Shown in pieces: positions 55,700 to 64,000 of a DNA stretch of 64,000 bases. Each line of letters starts with the position of its first letter. The first letter of the stretch is position 1. Source of the DNA: Desulfurococcales archaeon (lineage in GTDB: Archaea > Thermoproteota > Thermoprotei_A > Sulfolobales > Desulfurococcaceae); NCBI GenBank assembly GCA_027022365.1, contig JALVYU010000031.1, forward strand, positions 430,391 to 494,390, read 5' to 3'. The notes under the pieces were generated by a model. That model did no database searches. It saw only the letters and a program-made list of their open reading frames with translations, and had not been told where the DNA came from. A program made the position numbers and the translations under genes.

Positions 55700-56203
55700 T
55701 CAGTCCTCGAAGATCTTCTTGATCCACTTGTCGAAAACCATGATTATCTTCTCCCTAACGATGCGGGGGTCACGCGTATAGGCTTCGAGCCAGTGGACGA
55801 AGTACTTCTTGGCCTCGGGGTCAATGTCCACCACTATGGTTCCCGGCGTATTGGTTATAGAGTTGGCCGTAGCCGCTACCGCGTAGTCCGTCCTATAGTC
55901 GAACGGCACCTCGACAATGTCTGGCATATAGTCCCTGAGCCCCAACACCATCGAGGCTACCCGTAGGTGGCAGGCCGGCTCGACGACGAGCAGGTAGTAC
56001 AGCGTGTATGCTAGTCCGTAGAGCCATCTCTTCGGGGAGAGTGCTTTGCCGGGCTTCTTAACCACTTCCCCGCCCACGATCAAGGCCGCGACCATCGATA
56101 TTATCGGCGCTACTACTAGGTCAAACAACGTTATCCTTGCAACTATTAGGAAGTAGATGAGGATCCCCGCGAGCCATACGGCTATGTATCCCGCCCTCAT
56201 CAC
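55700..56203 (-). CDS. mrpE: MrpE antiporter subunit
   Basis: 167 residues, two to three N-terminal helices and a soluble C-terminus with TANSITNTPGTIVVDID, the MrpE hallmark. Overlaps mrpC by 4 bp. Confidence 0.92.
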   Translation of the reverse strand: MMRAGYIAVWLAGILIYFLIVARITLFDLVVAPIISMVAALIVGGEVVKKPGKALSPKRWLYGLAYTLYYLLVVEPACHLRVASMVLGLRDYMPDIVEVPFDYRTDYAVAATANSITNTPGTIVVDIDPEAKKYFVHWLEAYTRDPRIVREKIIMVFDKWIKKIFED

Positions 56204-56610
56204 TGCTCACCCCTCAGCTCCTTCTTGATCATAGCAATTTTCTTGACGTCAAGCGTGCCGTACACCTCGTAGAGCCTTATGGCCAGGAATACGAGGAGTA
56301 TGGTTATTGATAGATTTATCACGACAGCGGTTATGGTGAGCGTCGGGGGGAGGGGGTCGACGCTTTCACTGATGAAACGTGTGAGGGTGGCGTTGTCGGG
56401 GGCCCAGCTAGTCATCACGTAGGGTGATACCGGGTACTTGAACCTGTACCCTATGAGCGCTAGGACGATGAAGCTGGTGTCGGCCAAGACCGTCAGGCAC
56501 GCGATCTTCTTCAGTACGTTGGGCCTCATGATCAAGCCGTAGAGCGCCATGCCGGCATTAGCCATGATTATGAGCCACACGTATAGCCAGAAGACCTCGC
56601 CCACGCCCAC
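56200..56610 (-). CDS. mrpC: MrpC (NuoK-like) subunit
   Basis: 136 residues, three helices. The NuoK-like parts are GMALYGLIMRPNVLKKIACL and VVINLSITILLVFLAIRLY. Four-base overlap with mrpE. Essential small subunit for ion transport. Confidence 0.88.
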   Translation of the reverse strand: MGVGEVFWLYVWLIIMANAGMALYGLIMRPNVLKKIACLTVLADTSFIVLALIGYRFKYPVSPYVMTSWAPDNATLTRFISESVDPLPPTLTITAVVINLSITILLVFLAIRLYEVYGTLDVKKIAMIKKELRGEQ

Positions 56611-56613
56611 CGC

Positions 56614-57399
56614 TTAATCACCCTCCTTGAGGCTCGCGATCACTCCTAGAAGAATGAATGCAACTGTAAAGGCCCCTGCGACGGCGAATAGCTCGAAGAG
56701 GTTCAGGAGGAATATACTGCCGCCGAGAGGCGTCGAGTCGATAAATCTGCCGGGGAAGCTAAAAGATGATCCTGGCTTGGCCTGGTTCTGGAACACGTAT
56801 CCGCCGGCGATGAGAGGCGTTATGATGACCAGTACCAGTAGTAGGAGGAAAGTAGCTCTGAGGAGGAGCGCCCTCCTATGCGTCAGGCCCAGCCTACGCG
56901 CATATCCCAGCGTGTAAACTAGGGCCAGGAGGACAGGCACGACGGCGAAGGCGGCGCCTCCGACGAATCCTCCTCCGGGGGTTATCTGGCCCGTGAAGCC
57001 GAAGGCGACCGCGATAATGATCGTTAGCCAGATTATTATCTTGGACACGGCCCTTACGATAAGGCTTAAGCCATAGATCTTCCCGGTCTTCCCCGGCTCG
57101 CTGTGCAGGTACTCCCTGTACACAAGGATCGCGCCTATGATGGCGCCGAACAGGACCATTGTTTCGTAAAGCGTATCCAGCCCTCGGTAGTCCCAGAGTA
57201 TCGCGGATACACCCTCGGGGGACTCTGCTGTAAAGTACTTCGTCGCGGGATTGATCATGTAGTACAGGTATTTCTCGCCTAGTAGCCTCAGTTTAGCCGG
57301 GGCGGGAGGCCCGCTAATGCCCAGCACGACCAATCCATACGCCAGAGCAAACAACACTATCAGTATCGAGACAGCCGCGACGAGCCCGGTCACCCTCAT
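56614..57399 (-). CDS. mrpB: MrpB with a fused MrpA C-terminal segment
   Basis: 261 residues. The first ~110 residues carry ILWDYRGLDTLYETMVLFGA, the MbhE/MrpA C-terminal signature; the rest is MrpB (GQITPGGGFVGGAAFAV). A fusion of two Mrp modules. Overlaps the upstream gene by 4 bp. Confidence 0.88.
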   Translation of the reverse strand: MRVTGLVAAVSILIVLFALAYGLVVLGISGPPAPAKLRLLGEKYLYYMINPATKYFTAESPEGVSAILWDYRGLDTLYETMVLFGAIIGAILVYREYLHSEPGKTGKIYGLSLIVRAVSKIIIWLTIIIAVAFGFTGQITPGGGFVGGAAFAVVPVLLALVYTLGYARRLGLTHRRALLLRATFLLLLVLVIITPLIAGGYVFQNQAKPGSSFSFPGRFIDSTPLGGSIFLLNLFELFAVAGAFTVAFILLGVIASLKEGD

Positions 57400-57653
57400 G
57401 CCTCCTCAAACCTCTCCGTCTTTTTGACCGCGAACATTAGTAGCGCAGTATATATTCCGACGGCGACGGCGATGTAGGCTAGGACGACGTCGGGAACCAA
57501 TAATATGTAGAGGGCTATCGCGTAGAAAGTGGACTGCGCAGCCGACAAGACAATCATTTTGAGCAAGTCCCTCTCCTGCACCATCAGGTATATCGTTATG
57601 AATGAGACGCCGAGTACAACTGCCAGCATTACTAGGTGGAGCACCGGGAACAA
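57396..57653 (-). CDS. MrpA C-terminal/MbhD-like subunit
   Basis: 85 residues, three helices, DUF4040-like: LLKMIVLSAAQSTFYAIALY, PDVVLAYIAVAVGIYTALL, VKKTERFEE. In Mbh/Mrp systems this corresponds to part of MrpA. No full-length MrpA is present. Confidence 0.85.
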   Translation of the reverse strand: MFPVLHLVMLAVVLGVSFITIYLMVQERDLLKMIVLSAAQSTFYAIALYILLVPDVVLAYIAVAVGIYTALLMFAVKKTERFEEA

Positions 57654-58016
57654 CTACTTCTTCACCTCCCCGGGTATGCGTCTATAGGGCTTAAGGCCCG
57701 ACCTATAAGCGGCTCTGGCGACCGCGTGGCTCCCGGTAGGCGCTGTAATCAGTATTAGTGAAGCGATAACGAGCATAGGTAGGGCGAAAGAGAGCCTAGC
57801 GGAGAGAGATAGGCCGGGCACGCCGAAGACGAGGATCGCCGAGCCTATTATGGGGTACACCGCGCCGCCGATCGCCCCGATGGTTACAGCGTGCAGCCTG
57901 GTGTAGAAGTCGGGGAACTTGTTGACGCCTAGAGCCGCTACGAGGTCGAAGAGGCCCCCAATGAATATGATTGCTCCCCCGATAATCGTTAAAACTAATC
58001 CGCCCAGACCCATCAA
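57654..58016 (-). CDS. mrpG: MrpG subunit
   Basis: 120 residues, three helices; FPDFYTRLHAVTIGAIGG is the MrpG signature, and ITAPTGSHAVARAAYRSG its end. Overlaps mrpF by 4 bp. Confidence 0.92.
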   Translation of the reverse strand: MMGLGGLVLTIIGGAIIFIGGLFDLVAALGVNKFPDFYTRLHAVTIGAIGGAVYPIIGSAILVFGVPGLSLSARLSFALPMLVIASLILITAPTGSHAVARAAYRSGLKPYRRIPGEVKK

Positions 58017-58291
58017 TCTCCCCCGTCACCACCTATACGTGTGAACCTGTCATAGTAGCGGGCGATCACGACGTCGAGAATATACGCCCATAAAGCCAGG
58101 AGTATTCCGGCGCCGAGCAACAAATATGATCGGAAATAAACACTCAGAATAACCATGAAAGCCGATACGTCATAGCAGAGAGCATCTATCGAGATCGTAG
58201 AATCAAATACGGTGGGACCCTTAAACCCCCTTACAGCATAGAGTATGAAGGCTACAATGTACAACGGTATGGATACGATTATAAATACCAT
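58013..58291 (-). CDS. mrpF: MrpF subunit
   Basis: About 92 residues from ATG 58291; an upstream in-frame start (58345) would lie inside the TATA box. Three helices; GFKGPTVFDSTISIDALCYD is the MrpF motif. First gene of the long leftward train. Confidence 0.88.
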   Translation of the reverse strand: MVFIIVSIPLYIVAFILYAVRGFKGPTVFDSTISIDALCYDVSAFMVILSVYFRSYLLLGAGILLALWAYILDVVIARYYDRFTRIGGDGGD

Positions 58292-58344
58292 CCATAGATC
58301 AATCAATAACCAGCACCATGGTAAAGACACTACCAGGCGATACA

Positions 58345-58356
58345 AAAATTAATAAC
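58345..58356 (-). promoter_or_regulatory. TATA box of the mrp-coo-hydrogenase train
   Basis: Minus strand TTATTAATTTTT; predicted transcript start ~58330, a short 5' leader to MrpF. Confidence 0.45.
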
Positions 58357-58437
58357 GAGATTCTAGGAGGACACGCCGAGGAAATGATCACAAATCACGG
58401 GCTCCGTCAGAACACCCTGTATCAGAAAAACGGCCTT

Positions 58438-58593
58438 CTAGAAATTGTATTCTCCCCTCCCAATAGCCTTATACACGAATAGTACAGCCGGAATGTAAGC
58501 TACCGCAACAGCAAGTCCATCCCCAATAAACACGGACACCATACTCGCTGTAGAACTCGTCGTTTCTCCCACTGGAAACTGAATAGGGTCCAT
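58438..58593 (-). CDS. Small membrane protein or surface-protein tail
   Basis: 51 residues from ATG 58593, with a Ser/Thr-rich part and one membrane helix (DGLAVAVAYIPAVLFVYKAI). The frame stays open 60 bp upstream (EAVYIRYRATNEISSGEEGQ) to a stop with no start codon, so it may be the remnant of a larger anchored surface protein. Function unknown. The rest of the 58346-58890 gap shows nothing more. Confidence 0.4.
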   Translation of the reverse strand: MDPIQFPVGETTSSTASMVSVFIGDGLAVAVAYIPAVLFVYKAIGRGEYNF

Positions 58594-58890
58594 TTGCCCT
58601 TCTTCGCCGCTAGATATTTCGTTAGTCGCTCTGTACCTTATATAGACAGCTTCTCAATTTAAATAGACTAAACGCTCCTACGGCGCCCTAGTGCGGGTTA
58701 CTCTAACGATAGATGGCCGAAATATTTGTTGTGCTCCCATAGGATCTTATGTTGTTTGCTATCCGGAGGCCTTAGCGCTCTTCTAGTAGATGGGTTGAAA
58801 TCTTAATTTATGGGTTCTAGATACTCATATTATCTGTGTTCTGCGCCATAGTTTCTAGTTAGTTTTAAATAATAGAGCGATAATTATAAC

Positions 58891-59709
58891 TTGAATAACA
58901 ATATGTATAATTCTATCTGTTCATATCTTACGGTGAAGCAGATGTTCAAGAAAAAGATCGAGGTACCTATCGGTATTGACCCGATCAACGTCATCGGGGT
59001 TCTCTGTGACAAGGGTTTCGTCTTGTCGAATATGCCCTACGTCGTCGGGAGGAGCGGTGAGGGCATAGCCCTGGAGTTCCGCAGGCTAAGGATCTTCAGG
59101 TTCAGGGATAATTATGAGGTTCTTATTGAGTGCGGGAACGGCTCGGCGAGAATAAGGCTACGGGGATCTAGGAGCACGATCGAGATGATCTACAGTACAC
59201 GTAGTAATGGTCTTGCGGCCGAGGTAACATATGATGGGCCCCGCAAATGGGTTGTCTCCAAATACGTTGTGGAGATCGCTGAGAGCCTAGCCCGAGAAGC
59301 CGAGAGAGAAGCTAGATCCAAGCGGGCCGTAGCCGCGGCGGCCCTGCCCGCCGGTACGGGCTCTGCGGATTATTCAGCCAAGCTCGCGAGTATATCGTGG
59401 GTGACGAAGCTCATAATGAAGTCCGTCCTCATAAAGAACGAGGTGAGGGTTCTCGGTAAGGGGAAGCTACACAGCTATATCGAGGAGCTCCTATCGTCGG
59501 GCGAGAACATCTTTAGGAAGTACCCGGCGATCTACATCTCGGGCGACGGGGACGACGCTAGGTTCAGAATGCTCTTCGTGGGCGGGGAGCTGCGCGGCAT
59601 ATACGCCGTCGTAGGCGATAAGGAGTTCTTCGGCGACGACAAGCCCTTGAACGATGTAAAGGGGCTTGTTAAGCTGAGAGTATACGGTGTCCTCCGTCTA
59701 CCCGACTAG
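58891..59709 (+). CDS. Conserved hypothetical protein
   Basis: 272 residues (TTG 58891 or ATG 58903; the TATA box TTTTAAATAATAG at ~58863 suggests a leaderless mRNA). Soluble, basic, with strands in the N-terminal half (EVLIECGNGSARIRLRG) and an Ala/Arg-rich helix (SLAREAEREARSKRAVAAAALP). No family recognised. A 29-bp gap separates it from the next gene, with its own TATA-like sequence. Confidence 0.6.
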   Translation: MNNNMYNSICSYLTVKQMFKKKIEVPIGIDPINVIGVLCDKGFVLSNMPYVVGRSGEGIALEFRRLRIFRFRDNYEVLIECGNGSARIRLRGSRSTIEMIYSTRSNGLAAEVTYDGPRKWVVSKYVVEIAESLAREAEREARSKRAVAAAALPAGTGSADYSAKLASISWVTKLIMKSVLIKNEVRVLGKGKLHSYIEELLSSGENIFRKYPAIYISGDGDDARFRMLFVGGELRGIYAVVGDKEFFGDDKPLNDVKGLVKLRVYGVLRLPD

Positions 59710-59738
59710 TTTTTACACCCCGGCCCCGGTTAAGGGCT

Positions 59739-60533
59739 ATGCATGACTGTCCCGGATGTGATGCCGCTATGAGTCTGCGCATACACAAGCCCTACATCCT
59801 ATACGACGACGGGGATCACAAGTTCGTCTGGCTCGGCCTAGACGAGTCGGAGGCTGAGAAGGGAATACTCGCCAACCAGTACATGGTCGTCGACAGCGGC
59901 CACGGGCTCCTGATCGATCCTGGAGGATACTATGTGTTCCAGCGAGTCCTAGAGAACGTATCGGAGTTCATAGACCCTGCCAGGGTAGACGCGCTGTTCT
60001 TCAGCCACCAGGACCCCGACGTCATCGGTAGCCTCAACATCCTCCTAGACGTCTTCCCCGACGCGACGATCTATATATCAGAGCTATGGGTTAGGTTCAT
60101 CCCCCACCTAGGAGCCCTCGACATAAAGAGGATAAAGCCCATCCCCGACCAGGGAATGGATATTGTTCTGGGCAAGACAACTCTAAAAGCCATACCGGCG
60201 CACTTCCTCCACAGTCCCGGCAACTTCCACCTCTACGACCCGGCTTCGAAAATACTCTTCACAGGAGACCTGGGCGCGGCGGTCTTCCCGCCGAATACAT
60301 GGTACCTCTTCGTCGAAGACTTCGATAGCCACGCCAAGCTGATGGAGGGGTTCCACCGCCGCTACCTCCCCTGCCGCCGCCCACTGGATAAATGGCTAGA
60401 AACAATCAGAGGACTGGATATTAGAATGATCGTCCCACAGCATGGAGCCATAATGGAGGAGGATAAGGCCGAGAAATTCCTGAAATGGCTGGAGGGACTG
60501 GGAGAAATAGGGGTAGAGCACATGGAGAAGTAA
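59739..60533 (+). CDS. Metallo-beta-lactamase/ODP-type di-iron protein
   Basis: 264 residues. The N-terminus has CPGC; ANQYMVVDSGHGLLIDPGG and SHQDPDVIGSL (His, Asp, Asp of the di-metal site, with Val where flavodiiron enzymes have the last His), AHFLHSPGNFHLYD, TGDLG and PQHG complete the site. No flavodoxin domain. ODP proteins bind O2 or sense it. Probably leaderless; ATG 59769 is an alternative start. Confidence 0.8.
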   Translation: MHDCPGCDAAMSLRIHKPYILYDDGDHKFVWLGLDESEAEKGILANQYMVVDSGHGLLIDPGGYYVFQRVLENVSEFIDPARVDALFFSHQDPDVIGSLNILLDVFPDATIYISELWVRFIPHLGALDIKRIKPIPDQGMDIVLGKTTLKAIPAHFLHSPGNFHLYDPASKILFTGDLGAAVFPPNTWYLFVEDFDSHAKLMEGFHRRYLPCRRPLDKWLETIRGLDIRMIVPQHGAIMEEDKAEKFLKWLEGLGEIGVEHMEK

Positions 60534-60633
60534 GCAAAAACTTTTTCTCTACTCACAATATTATCCCCAGCGAACTAATCGGCATCCCTGGGGCTAATGT
60601 TTTTATCCCCCTGTCCCGGTACTATCCGGGGTC

Positions 60634-61632
60634 TCACGGGTATTTGGCCTCTAGTCCCCACGCCCCTATCTTGGCCTTTACTCTGAGGTCTCCCTTCCAC
60701 TCCTGCTTCAGTTTATCGTAGATCTCTTTGACTGCTTCGCGTATGTTAGTATTAGAGTATATTCCATAGCGTTTCAGCACCAATGAGATCTCGAGGACCC
60801 CGTTGCTCCTTACTTTGTACTTGAGTTTTTCAACATACAGGTTGTATTTCTGGATTATCTCGGGTATAGAGCCTAGGAGCCTCCATATACGGGCATCCCT
60901 GCTAAGATCATATGTCTCTGTATACTTCGGCTTCCTGTGGTGTACGGTAATCCTGACCAAACCCCCTGCTCTATCTTCCCCCACGGCTTCTATATAGTAC
61001 TTTATCGTTGCTAAGGCTATGTTTTTGGGCGGCGGTATATCGCTCTCCTCATCGCAAAATACGTCGATCAAGGTTTGTTTCTCGCCGCGCCTAATCGAGA
61101 CATTGACCGCGGGTATGCAGATCAATCCAAGCCTCGTCGCAATATAAACATCGGGTTCTCCAACGGTTCTCGCCGAGTCCTTATCTCTATCCTTCCCCGA
61201 CTCCCACAGCCTTTCAACACTGTCTTGGCCAGGCGTGGCCCCAGCACTTTCTAAAATAGTTCTCCTCAAATCCTCGCTGATGAGTGATTGATCAAAACTA
61301 TAAACCCTGACAATGAAGCTGCTTATCTCGCTGGATGATAGCCTCTTGAGGGAATCTATGGCTTTACTCCCATATATCTTCCTACCCTTTATCTCCCCTA
61401 TACACGCAATGATTTTCCCCCTGTAAAGGAATAGCTCTATCTCGCCGATCTCGTTTTCCCCCGGGCCGACCAGCCTTAGATCAGCATAACAAAGATCATC
61501 ACCACAGACACCCTTTATATATCCCGCCACGTCTTCGCCTGGCCCAAGGGTTCTCAGCGATAATAGACGGCCTTTCAGGACCACCTTGCTTATAAGTAGT
61601 ACGTCATCGAATCTCCGGCTAAGATAATCCAT
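60634..61632 (-). CDS. Hypothetical protein
   Basis: About 332 residues from ATG 61632; the longer frame (61671) would start within the TATA-like TTTTTATTGC. Mixed alpha/beta: RFDDVLLISKVVLKGRLL, VARITVHHRKPKYTE-like, VLEISLVLKRYGIYSN. No family recognised. Last solid gene before CRISPR array 4. Confidence 0.6.
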   Translation of the reverse strand: MDYLSRRFDDVLLISKVVLKGRLLSLRTLGPGEDVAGYIKGVCGDDLCYADLRLVGPGENEIGEIELFLYRGKIIACIGEIKGRKIYGSKAIDSLKRLSSSEISSFIVRVYSFDQSLISEDLRRTILESAGATPGQDSVERLWESGKDRDKDSARTVGEPDVYIATRLGLICIPAVNVSIRRGEKQTLIDVFCDEESDIPPPKNIALATIKYYIEAVGEDRAGGLVRITVHHRKPKYTETYDLSRDARIWRLLGSIPEIIQKYNLYVEKLKYKVRSNGVLEISLVLKRYGIYSNTNIREAVKEIYDKLKQEWKGDLRVKAKIGAWGLEAKYP

Positions 61633-61874
61633 GATACTATGATCTAGGGATGCATGGAAAAGACTATGCAATAAAAACCCCCGCTCAACTATATATTAGT
61701 TTATATGAATAGATCACTTATTAAGTTATCTATACCTATCCACCCAATATCTCATACCGAGACCAAGATATATGGGGACAAGAACCAGATCTTTCTTTCC
61801 CCACCCATTAAACACCGGTCTTCCCTGCAGAGAGAATACCATCAACTAAGCCGCATTCATCAAATAACGCTGCA

Positions 61875-62123
61875 TCACTCATCCACACAAACCCCCTCTA
61901 ATCTTTTCCTAAATCCCTCAAATCCCTCAAACTCTTCTATATCACCATCCTTTACAAGCTCATACCTAGAACCACATCCAGCCACTAAGAATAATACCTC
62001 GCAAGAAACCATATAGACAGCTACACCCTTAAACACCCTCGCCAGAGCAAGTATATGCCTCAAATCCTTCTCGTTCAGCCTCCTACCCACAGGCTGCAAA
62101 AAACACATCTCACCAACACTCAT
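61875..62123 (-). CDS. Small hypothetical protein beside array 4
   Basis: 82 residues; AVYMVSCEVLFLVAGCGSRYE and an acidic tail. Cysteines without a recognised motif. No family. Followed by ~150 bp without genes up to array 4. Confidence 0.4.
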   Translation of the reverse strand: MSVGEMCFLQPVGRRLNEKDLRHILALARVFKGVAVYMVSCEVLFLVAGCGSRYELVKDGDIEEFEGFEGFRKRLEGVCVDE

Positions 62124-62279
62124 AATAATTCAACTCCCCCAGCTAAATAACTCCTTCCACCAAACAATTAATCACATAACTCCCAATAACCACGCACTAA
62201 GCACCAGCCCATAACAACACTAACCTTTATCAATTATCCAGACCATCAGGAAGAACGCCCACACAGATACAAGCATAGC

Positions 62280-63897
62280 CTCTCAATTTTTGTTTATTGT
62301 TTCTATCCCGGTATTACCGCTAACAATAATAAAGAAGCTATGTGAACTCTTTCAATTTTTGTTTATTGTTTCTTGAGGAGATTGAGGAGATTGAGGGGGA
62401 GAAGCGTTTAGCTTTCAATTTTTGTTTATTGTTTCATGATCGGTGGTGTTTGTACATTAACGATTACGTTAGCATTGCTCTTTCAATTTTTGTTTATTGT
62501 TTCCTTTTCAATCGTCCTCAGGATCCGCCGTATCGCACGAAGATCCTTTCAATTTTTGTTTATTGTTTCACCCAACCGTAAAGGTGTACAAAGTACCTGG
62601 ATCAGTATTAACTTTCAATTTTTGTTTATTGTTTCAGCTCACAGCTCTATGATCCCGAGACAAGGGATCGGGCTTTCAATTTTTGTTTATTGTTTCATAA
62701 GTCACATCGGTGTATTTGTCAGAGTAGCTGCTTGGTATTCTTTCAATTTTTGTTTATTGTTTCCCTAAATCCTTCGGGTTGTTTAGCGGTGATGTTATAT
62801 TGACTTTCAATTTTTGTTTATTGTTTCGCGGTAAAAGAGTAGATAAACTGTTTGTTAGTTCTCATAGAGTTACTTTCAATTTTTGTTTATTGTTTCATCG
62901 TTCAGAATTATAGAAGCCCTACTCTGGATACTTTTAGTAGCATCTTTCAATTTTTGTTTATTGTTTCACGTACACGTACGTCGCGCGAGGGCGGAAGCCG
63001 TAGCCCAGCTTTCAATTTTTGTTTATTGTTTCGCTTATCCGTCATGGTTTTGTGTTGAAGTATATGGGCTTGGCTTTCAATTTTTGTTTATTGTTTCGCT
63101 GTATTCTTCATAATATACATACCAGTATGCATACTGATCTTTCAATTTTTGTTTATTGTTTCCCCAGAAAACACACGCAGACTAGCAGAACAGCTAGCAG
63201 AAGCCTTTCAATTTTTGTTTATTGTTTCACTACATGATGACTTCTGGCCCATAAACATGATCAAGTACATCATCTTTCAATTTTTGTTTATTGTTTCGGT
63301 GGTTTATCTTCAAGCTCAGAGAGTATATACATAACAAGTACTTTCAATTTTTGTTTATTGTTTCGACTTGGACTAAGGAAAACCGATTCTTTGTAATGGA
63401 GTTTACTTTCAATTTTTGTTTATTGTTTCGCTCTTTCTCTACCTGTTTTATCCGTGTTATGATGGTTTTCAGCCTTTCAATTTTTGTTTATTGTTTCCCC
63501 GAGATAGGTGTTAGCCGTACCGAGAACCCGTTTAGGCGGCCTTTCAATTTTTGTTTATTGTTTCCTACCTGTTCAAGTACTATCCCATGGAGCCAGCTGA
63601 TATTAAGCTCTTTCAATTTTTGTTTATTGTTTCTCCTAAGGTCTTCCCCTGTTACCGTCTTCTTAGCGTTTATTGCCTTTCAATTTTTGTTTATTGTTTC
63701 CGTGAAGCCACCAGCGTCAATCTGCGTTTCTCCTTTAGGTCTTTCAATTTTTGTTTATTGTTTCTATGATCAAATGAAAAAAAGGAATTATGGGTCATCT
63801 ATATATTCTTTCAATTTTTGTTTATTGTTTCTCTTGAAACACGTGACGGTTGACGAGGGGATCGAGAGCTACGCTTTCAATTTTTGTTTATTGTTTC
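62280..63897 (-). CRISPR. CRISPR array 4, 25 repeats
   Basis: Twenty-five 24-bp repeats from 62280-62303 to 63874-63897, + strand repeat starting CTTTCAATTTTTG and ending TTATTGTTTC. All but the first, leader-distal one (CTCTCAA) are identical. Twenty-four spacers, 37-47 bp. Leader on the right, so transcription is leftward. Same repeat as array 3, so served by the I-A cassette. Confidence 0.97.
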
Positions 63898-64000
63898 TGT
63901 TTTTGGTTGTTTCTTTGGTTGTTTATGTGTTTGTTATTGTTTTTAGGTTTGTCGGTTCGGGTTTCCGGATTCTCCATGAAGCTCATGGGGATCTCGGGTA
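63898..64000 (-). promoter_or_regulatory. Leader of array 4 (runs off the window)
   Basis: 103 bp identical to the reverse complement of 25912-26014 (leader 3). The rest of the leader lies outside. Confidence 0.9.

Noticed and set aside
62373..62411. Self-targeting spacer against 61875-62123
   Set aside because: Resemblance is limited to simple GA-rich repeats and does not hold as a protospacer.

Overview
The window looks like the chromosome of a hyperthermophilic crenarchaeon, probably of the Desulfurococcales type. Evidence: archaeal promoters (TATA-like boxes about 25 bp before starts), frequent GTG/TTG starts with GGTG-type ribosome sites, a DUF973 membrane protein, a ThiD-ThiN fusion, an archaeal type I-A cas cassette with Csa3 and Csa5, VapBC pairs, and a group 4 hydrogenase/Mrp cluster. 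I found no tRNA, rRNA or intact insertion sequence.

Left part (1-6.7 kb) is a CRISPR island. It starts with the tail of a Csx1-type HEPN RNase and a CARF protein of the ring-nuclease type. Next comes a compact type I-D-like locus: cas6 facing csc1 and a single gene that joins a Cas3' helicase N-terminal RecA domain to a whole Csc2 (Cas7). The locus is bracketed by two inverted ~160-bp leaders, each driving a short CRISPR array outward. These arrays have 24-bp repeats but ~50-bp spacers; in the left array nearly every repeat differs in its centre. No cas10d, HD nuclease or adaptation gene is present here. I consider this the best candidate for an undescribed system.

6.7-25.6 kb is chromosomal: a glycosyltransferase/methyltransferase/sulfotransferase cassette, a decayed gene, an ABC-2 exporter, an EamA carrier, a surface-protein gene broken by a stop and a frameshift, a radical SAM enzyme, ThiDN, membrane proteins, an MscS channel and an ECF-type transporter. 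ThiDN and the ECF genes share a palindrome in their promoters, suggesting thiamine control.

25.7-35.6 kb is a complete type I-A interference cassette (csa3 opposite to csa5-cas7-cas5-cas8a2-cas3'-cas3''-cas6) preceded by a 13-repeat array. The same repeat and a leader identical over at least 103 bp recur, inverted, at the right edge (25 repeats, 62.3-63.9 kb). 35.6-42.4 kb holds an ABC-2 exporter, an orphan RHH protein, a VapBC pair, a DUF2400-PD-(D/E)XK fusion and a novel HTH protein.

42.4-58.3 kb is one long leftward gene train: Mrp Na+/H+ antiporter genes (F,G,A',B,C,E,D), a CooF ferredoxin, a CooS-like protein, three antiporter-like subunits, and the membrane and catalytic subunits of a formate-hydrogenlyase-type [NiFe] hydrogenase. 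Together these would oxidise a substrate, pass electrons through ferredoxin-like proteins to protons, and export Na+ or H+. The CooS-like protein lacks two ligands (His and Cys) of the usual CO-active cluster, so the substrate is uncertain. 58.4-62.1 kb holds hypothetical genes and a metallo-beta-lactamase/ODP protein before the last array.
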